This document shows positions 1 through 5,700 of a DNA stretch of 8,206 nt, piece after piece. Made by a program: the position numbers and the translations under genes. A model generated the notes under the pieces. The model had not been told where the DNA came from. It saw only the letters and a list, made by a program, of their open reading frames with translations, and searched no databases. The DNA is taken from assembly GCA_964555235.1 (NCBI GenBank), contig CAZKRU010000118.1, forward strand, positions 1 through 8,206, written 5' to 3'. This DNA comes from CAZKRU01 sp964555235. GTDB lineage: Bacteria; Verrucomicrobiota; Verrucomicrobiia; Methylacidiphilales; CAMAQI01. Within the stretch, counting starts at the first letter, position 1; each line of letters begins with the position of its first letter.

Positions 1-82
1 TTTTTTAAATCCCATCACCTTCACTTAAAAGTACCCTTTTTGCAGAGGTCTCATTATGTAACTTTTGATTTAAGTTATTCGT
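1..82. other. AT-rich intergenic stretch before the antitoxin gene
   Basis: This stretch is visibly richer in A and T than the rest of the window and has no convincing coding frame. It must hold the promoter and leader of the toxin-antitoxin module that starts at 83, unless that module is read from further left. A TATGTA hexamer at 55-60 could be a -10 box, but there is no good -35 box at the usual distance, so no promoter is called. No clear Shine-Dalgarno sequence precedes the ATG at 83. The only structure worth marking is the inverted repeat at 59-77, listed separately. Confidence 0.5.
59..77. promoter_or_regulatory. Inverted repeat, possible antitoxin operator
   Basis: The arms TAACTT (59-64) and AAGTTA (72-77) are perfect inverted repeats separated by 7 nt. 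The right arm ends 5 nt before the antitoxin ATG. Phd/YefM-family antitoxins are known to repress their own operons by binding short palindromes that overlap the promoter, so position and symmetry suit an autoregulatory operator. The sequence does not match the TGTACA core known for E. coli YefM, and a 6-bp arm in AT-rich DNA can arise by chance. Confidence 0.3.
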
Positions 83-313
83 ATGAAAACCATTACCGTT
101 CGGGAAATGAACGCCCATGGGTCTGAAGTGGAGGCTCAGGTTCGGTCCGGGGAGACCTTTGAGATCATGAACCGAGGCCGCCCGACCGTCCGGATTGTTC
201 CTGCCATTCCACGCCGGATTTTGAAATGGGATGATCATCACCTCACGACGCTCCCCGGTTCGGGCCGCTCCGCCGAAGAGACGGTTGCTGCGGACCGAGA
301 AGGACGTTGGTAA
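83..313 (+). CDS. Type II antitoxin, Phd/YefM (prevent-host-death) family
   Basis: The 76-residue product has the standard architecture of Phd/YefM antitoxins. The N-terminal DNA-binding half starts MKTITVREMN and is followed by the turn SGETFEI (residues 22-28) and the signature NRGRPTVRIVP (30-40), which matches the family pattern of GE, then RGRP, then a beta strand. The C-terminal part (about 45-76) is charged and ends DREGRW, as is usual for the flexible tail that wraps a PIN-domain toxin. The family normally neutralises the cognate toxin by direct binding and represses its own operon. The ATG at 83 gives the canonical N-terminus, although no Shine-Dalgarno is obvious. The stop lies 2 nt before the ATG of a VapC-like remnant, the usual antitoxin-then-toxin order. 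The reading frame is intact and full length, so the antitoxin may still be made even though the adjacent toxin is broken. Confidence 0.85.
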   Translation: MKTITVREMNAHGSEVEAQVRSGETFEIMNRGRPTVRIVPAIPRRILKWDDHHLTTLPGSGRSAEETVAADREGRW

Positions 314-315
314 CG

Positions 316-488
316 ATGCTCTATCTCGATACAAGTGCCCTCCTGAAACTTTACATCTGGGAAAAAGGCTCCGAAACGGTGCAAGAGGCGGATTTGATCA
401 ACGTCAACGCGCACTAGCGCTCCATGCCGGACTGCGTGTCCCCGAGCTCACTCACGATTCATCACCACCACCCGACGCGAAGCCGTAA
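316..488 (+). pseudogene. VapC-like PIN-domain toxin, internally deleted and frameshifted
   Basis: From the ATG at 316 the frame reads MLYLDTSALLKLY and continues through GSETVQEAD. This is a typical PIN-domain N-terminus with the first metal-binding Asp at residue 5. After 33 codons it stops at 415-417. In another forward frame, from about 393, the DNA encodes FDQRQRALALHAGLRVPEL, which resembles the C-terminal end of VapC proteins (pattern TFD, basic/polar, AA..LGL.V). That frame runs to a TAA at 486-488. PIN toxins are usually about 130 residues. Here only about 25 N-terminal and 20-30 C-terminal residues remain, so roughly 80 residues, including the central acidic residues needed for the ribonuclease, are missing and the two ends are out of frame. 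AAGGA at 299-303 could be the old ribosome binding site. The toxin cannot be active. The last 41 bp overlap the 3' end of pbpC on the other strand. The N-terminal call is strong. The C-terminal match is by eye. Confidence 0.75.
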
Positions 489-2769
489 GCCCCGATTCGT
501 CGACCGCCGTAATCGCGTGAACCCCCGGAGCGGCCTCCCAAAAAAAGGTTTCGCCTACCGCACTGCGCCCGAGGTAAGACTTCCCGGCAAACCAGTAGAT
601 CTCTTTCGTCGATCCTTCGGTTGCCGCCTGAAGTGGAATCTGCGAGTTGACCTCATTCAAGCGCAGATGATATTCCAATCCTTCGCACGGTGAGATAATT
701 TTCGGAGAAGCCCGGAAGGAGCTGGCGGGGCGCATTTTTTCAGAAGCAAAATCCGGAAGCGGTCGCCGCGCGAGGCCCGCATGTGCGAAAAGTTTCTGCA
801 GATCCGAAGGCCAAACTTCCCAGATTTCACGTCTTACAAATGGATTCGAGGTGTCGTCCGTGACCCGATCTCCCGTACGCGTATCGATCGAGATTTCCTG
901 ATGAATCGCACACGTTTCAATCGGTGAAACTCCGGGAATAAAAAACCCTTTTTGTAACTCGTGACAATTTTTCGTCGGAAGACTTCCGCAAACGGAGCAG
1001 AGATCGATTTCCGCCAATTTCAGTCCCGTCCTCGACTCCCACAAGGCCACGCGCTGCGAAGAAGGTTGGATGGAGCGAACGGCATTTGTTAATTTTTGAA
1101 AAAGGGGAGTCGCCGCAGATCTTCCCACAAATGCCGGATTCGGTTTCGCGTCGAAATTTCCGACCCACACCGCAAGCACATATTCATCAAAAACACCCAC
1201 GCACCAGGCATCCCGAAACGAGTAGGAGGTTCCCGTTTTCCACGCAACAGATCCTGAACGCTCCGAATCGCTCCTCTCGCGAACCGAATTTCTTTTTAAC
1301 ATATCCAAAACCAGAAATGCCGCTTCGGGAGAGAGCACCTGCTTTTCCTCTGTCGATTTCTCTACGCGGATTTTGACCAGCGATTGCCATTTTCCGCGAT
1401 TGGCGAGCATCGCATAAAGCCGGACCAGCTCTTCCGGGCTCACTTCAATTCCCCCCAAAGCGATGGAAAGCCCATAGACCGATTCAGGCTTCATCTCCGA
1501 GACTCCCGATTTTTCCAATAACTCATAAAGGGAGTGCGGCACCAGTCTTGAGGCAAGATAAACCGCCGGAACATTCCGACTTTGCAAGAGCGCTTCATTT
1601 GCCTGAACCGGTCCCATGAAATCGCGGTCGAAATTTTCCGGATTGTAGCCGTTAAAACTCACCGGTTCGTCTTTCAAAAGCGTATGGGGCTGGATGATTC
1701 CCTGCTCCATCGCAAGTCCGTAAATGAATGGCTTGAGGGCAGATCCTGGAGAGCGCTTCATACTCGCTCCGTTCACCTGCCCAAGAATTTTTGGGTCCCA
1801 AAAATTCGCCGAACCAACCGAAGCGATCACCTCCATGCTCGGATAGTGAACGAGGAGCGCACACGCGTTGGAAATTCCCTGGCGCGATTTTTCCACCAAA
1901 TAAGAATCCATGTTTTTTTCCAAAGCCGTTTGAAGCCTCAGATCAAGGGTGGTAACAAGGCGGCCGCGCGGTTGTGCTCTGGACTGGATGAGTTCCTCCG
2001 TCACATGCGGCGCACGAAAGGGGAGCGTCGCGAGCGATTGAATCTGAAGTGGCATTTCAAAACGTTCCCGCTTTTCCGCATCCGCAGGATGTTTTAAAAT
2101 CCACTCCTCAAAGAGTCCCGTTCGCGCCTGCTGCAACGCTTTGGGATCCTTTGCCGAGGGGGCGCGCCGTGAAGGATTTTGTGGAATGACGCTCAAGGTG
2201 ATCGCCTCCGAAAGCGTGAGATCCACCGCCTCCTTCCCAAAATAAACCCGCGCCGCAGCGCCAACTCCTTCTATATTCCGTCCATACGGCGCCAGATTGA
2301 GATAGGCTTCCAAAATTTCCCGCTTGGAGTAAGACGCCTCCATTTTCAGCGCCAGTGCCATCTGCCGAAGCTTCCCCGTGTAAGAGCGCGTATTCAGGCG
2401 AAATCGCATTCGCGCCACTTGCATGCTGATCGTCGATGCCCCGAGACGGCGCCCAGAACCAAACTCATGCGTAATTCCCCGCAAGAGCGCGATCGGATTG
2501 ATCCCACAGTGGGAATAATAGTAGCGATCTTCATACAACAAGGTCGCCTCCTGGAGTTGAGGTGCGATTTTTTTCAAGGGGACAAATTCCCGATAGACCT
2601 CATCCGCCGCCAACCCCAAGCGCATCAACTCCCCGTTCCGATCATAAATCGCCGGAGAAAAGTGTACTCCATCAAGAAGCTTCGGCTTCGGCATCCCTCT
2701 TAATCCAAGAAATAAGATCAACCCCAGAATCACAAGGAGACGTGCGGACCTCCAAAGAAATCGCATCAT
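448..2769 (-). CDS. pbpC: Penicillin-binding protein 1C, bifunctional peptidoglycan synthase
   Basis: PbpC is a class A penicillin-binding protein that polymerises lipid II glycan strands and cross-links their peptides on the periplasmic face of the inner membrane. The 773 residues match the length of E. coli PbpC (about 770). In order: a cytoplasmic basic start and one membrane anchor (about 8-24); a GT51 glycosyltransferase domain (about 50-230) with the catalytic Glu in YEDRYYYSH (E80), the GASTISMQVAR motif (110-120) and REILEAYLN (150-158); a transpeptidase domain (about 270-565) with SALK (nucleophile S343), SRN (397-399) and KTG (511-513); a Cys/His-rich linker (591-623, with FIPGVSPI); and a C-terminal BiPBP_C-type beta domain (about 690-773). 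All the main catalytic motifs are intact. The ATG at 2769 overlaps the stop of the upstream macroglobulin gene as ATGA. A second ATG follows directly, and a weak GGTGG lies 4 nt upstream. The 3' end runs 41 bp into the vapC remnant, and no terminator is visible after it. Confidence 0.95.
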   Translation of the reverse strand: MMRFLWRSARLLVILGLILFLGLRGMPKPKLLDGVHFSPAIYDRNGELMRLGLAADEVYREFVPLKKIAPQLQEATLLYEDRYYYSHCGINPIALLRGITHEFGSGRRLGASTISMQVARMRFRLNTRSYTGKLRQMALALKMEASYSKREILEAYLNLAPYGRNIEGVGAAARVYFGKEAVDLTLSEAITLSVIPQNPSRRAPSAKDPKALQQARTGLFEEWILKHPADAEKRERFEMPLQIQSLATLPFRAPHVTEELIQSRAQPRGRLVTTLDLRLQTALEKNMDSYLVEKSRQGISNACALLVHYPSMEVIASVGSANFWDPKILGQVNGASMKRSPGSALKPFIYGLAMEQGIIQPHTLLKDEPVSFNGYNPENFDRDFMGPVQANEALLQSRNVPAVYLASRLVPHSLYELLEKSGVSEMKPESVYGLSIALGGIEVSPEELVRLYAMLANRGKWQSLVKIRVEKSTEEKQVLSPEAAFLVLDMLKRNSVRERSDSERSGSVAWKTGTSYSFRDAWCVGVFDEYVLAVWVGNFDAKPNPAFVGRSAATPLFQKLTNAVRSIQPSSQRVALWESRTGLKLAEIDLCSVCGSLPTKNCHELQKGFFIPGVSPIETCAIHQEISIDTRTGDRVTDDTSNPFVRREIWEVWPSDLQKLFAHAGLARRPLPDFASEKMRPASSFRASPKIISPCEGLEYHLRLNEVNSQIPLQAATEGSTKEIYWFAGKSYLGRSAVGETFFWEAAPGVHAITAVDESGLTASRRVVVMNRE
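2766..2769 (-). promoter_or_regulatory. ATGA stop/start overlap coupling macroglobulin and pbpC
   Basis: On the minus strand the TGA of the macroglobulin gene and the ATG of pbpC share the four bases ATGA. Such overlaps usually mean that terminating ribosomes re-initiate on the next gene, giving linked expression. The Shine-Dalgarno candidate before it (GGTGG, inside the macroglobulin C-terminal codons) is weak, which also suits coupling. Confidence 0.8.
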
Positions 2770-5700
2770 GGCGCCACCACTTCCACGTGACTGCTTGCAT
2801 CGTTTCCAAAAAGTCGGCGATTATACATTGATTGCGCTTCGACCGCAGGCACCACGTAATGCCCTGGATTGACCGCTTTGAGGCGATAGACAAATTCCGA
2901 CGTCTTCGCCTGAACCGACGCATAGAGAACGACCCGATCTTCGCGAACATCCGCATAATCAAGTGCCATCGAGGGAACTCCTTCTCCCGAAAGAGTCCAT
3001 CTTCCATGAGAGCTCTCGCTTCGAATCGAGTCTGCGACCACTTCAAATCCTCCGGGGAGTAAATCCAAAATCGCCACATTTCCAATCCACGGCATCTCGG
3101 TGGATCGAATCTTCAAATGAACTTCGATCTCTTCTCCGAGTCGAACTTGTTCGATCAGCTTTCCCGAGAGCGTTCGGTATTCCCTCTGAATTTCAATCCC
3201 TTGCGTCTGCGCCTTTTCCAACGGTTTTCGGTCGAATCCGGACCGGGAGACTTGATAAAAAAGATGCTTCAGCGCGCGCGCCTGGCCCGAAGTTTCCCGC
3301 TCCAAACGAACTTTCCGGGCCGACTCTTTCAAATCCGCCGAAAGAACCTGTCCGCCGGTCAGACTCAGCGAGTGAAAGATTCCGTCCGAGTCCGCCGCCG
3401 CCATTTTGAATTGCGGAGATTCGGAACCCGAAACCGCTCGCACGTAAGAGGCGATTCCGAGAATGGCATACGCGGCACCATGCGTGCTGTAATGGTCATT
3501 GAGAATCGGTTTGATGATACGATCCAGATCCTCGGCTCGAATCTGACGGAGCCGTTCCGGAAAATGGCGCGCCAGAATATCGAGATATTGAGCGTCACGT
3601 CCCAAGTCCGAATAAAAATCATCTTCGGCTTTTTGGAATTGGTCTCCCATTCGAAAGCCGGAAATAATTTTCTCCGCTTCCGCCTTACTTTGCAACTGCG
3701 CATACGCTCCAGCGCAATAGACCCCGGCGAGGTCGTTCTTCCACGCCTTGGGATGATGCGCATCCAGATACTGCCTCAATCGTTCCAAATCTCCCGTGGC
3801 GACTATTCCATTCCGGGTCATCAGATAAATGGCGAGCGCTTGCTTCCTTGATTGCAGGAGCGAATTCGTTTTTTCCGAAGCAGTCGCTTTGAGAGAATGA
3901 ATCGCCCCGGTTAATAAATCGGGCGGCACCTCAAACTCTCTTTCCTTGGCTTCCGTCAGGAATTGAGCGACATACGGCGTGACAAAATCAAAAGCGATCG
4001 ACTTTTCTGCCTTCCACAATCCAATCGCCCCCTGATCATTCTGCCTGGAACGAAGCGTTGCGAAGGTATTCTGTAGAATTTCTGCGACCTCCTTCTTCGG
4101 TCTTCCTAAATCTTTTTCCCCCGCCATGACCACCATCGGCAACGCACGACTCGTGATCTGCTCCGAACACCCGTGGGGATATCCATCAAGATACGCTTGC
4201 AATCCTTTGGCCAGGCCGAGCGGTGAGGCCGAAAGACTTGCCTTCCCTTGATAAAAATGCGGATACCATTCTCGCGTCAACGCCAGCTCCTTCTCAGACG
4301 ACTCAAACGATCCGCTGATGATTTCCGTACGAAACGGGGAAGGAGGACGCACGCTCAGATGACTGGTGTAACGCGAAGCTGTTTTGTCGAGCGTTGCGGT
4401 AAAGACGAGGGCGGCGTTGCCGGGCTGATCTTTTGCACGACAGAGAAAATGCACCACTGCATCACGCCCCTCGGCAATCCGCATCGGCATCGACGCTTCC
4501 TGAATTACTTCCAAACCTCCCGTTAATGCCAAATCGAGATTCACTTCGGCATTCAGACCGGATCCTTCGATATTATTCGCAACGGCAACACTGACATCAA
4601 AGAGATCGCCAGGCGCCACAAAGGTCGGGACATTCGGACGAATGACAAACGGCCCGCGCACGATCACCGGCTTTTCAACCGATCCGACCGCGTCCGACGT
4701 TACCGCCACAGCCATCAGACGGAGCGTACCGGAATAATAATCGGGGATCGGAATGGAAAGGCTCTTTTCCTGGGGCCCGGAATCGATCACCCCCGACCAA
4801 AAGACTACCGGAGGTTCGCTCTTCCGCTTAAAAGGATTCAGATTGGCCGACAGAAGATCTTCACGCCCATCACCGCCTGCTGCCGAAACTTCCCTCACGA
4901 TGCGATACTCGGGAAGAATCAGATCCATGATTTGATCCGTCGTCACTTGCAAGGCGCGTTTTTGAAAGAAATGGCTCAAGAGATCCGGCAGCTCATAGCG
5001 AGCCACTTGCAGCACGCCTTCATCCACGCCATACACAATGATTTTTGACGGGCGGTTGGAGCGATAGGAGACTTGGAGCGTCTCGCCCGGAACGGTTTTT
5101 TCGGGCGCCGCAAGGTCGATCTGCAGACGACGATGCTCCCGATTGACCCTAAACGGTAGGACCGCGTAGCTCAAAGGACTCATGTAGATTTCGCGAGAAT
5201 CCAAGGCGCGAACAAAGGCAACATTCACATAACCATTTCCTTCAAAACCTTTCGGGAGCGTAATTTTTTGAACACTGCTCAAGGAGGTTGCCGTGAACCA
5301 GACGTGCGAATAAACGCGATCCCGCTCGATCGTGATCAGTCCCGAGCCCAAGTAGGGAGCCGTGATCGAGATCGAGATTTCTTCCTCAGGCCGATACTCA
5401 CTCTTGGAGAGTTTGGCTTTGAGCTCCGCGTTCTTTTCCAGTTGTCGGGTTAAATTCGCCGCACCGACCACGGAATAGCGAACGACGGAGACGCAGACAT
5501 TTTCCTCATCGTAAATCCTCGCCACAAAATCTCCCGCTTGCTCGGTGGGCACTTGCCAGAAATAACCTTTGGCATCCGTCTGAAAAGAAACGCTCGAAAC
5601 CTCCTTTTCCTTCAACACGGATTGATAGGCATAACTGCCGTCCGGCTTTTTGGTCAGAACGGAAAGATAATACTGCTCCACCAGATTGAGACGAAGCTGG

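Noticed and set aside
27..41. AAAAG-TACC-CTTTT hairpin with a T run as a terminator
   Set aside because: The stem is only 5 bp and almost all A-T, too weak for an intrinsic terminator, and no gene end is visible to its left.
398..409. Tandem TCAACG hexamer at the toxin junction as a recombination scar
   Set aside because: It encodes the alternating polar residues of the C-terminal remnant, and two copies of a 6-mer are too little to call a repeat without the undeleted sequence.
231..488. 85-residue open frame on the + strand taken as a gene
   Set aside because: Its first half is the out-of-frame shadow of the antitoxin and of the toxin start. Only the part from about 393 is meaningful, as the C-terminal remnant of the toxin.
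1582..2703. Two + strand open frames of about 170 residues (1582-2097 and 2179-2703)
   Set aside because: Both are antisense to the catalytic domains of pbpC and show no family features or ribosome binding sites. They are shadow frames.
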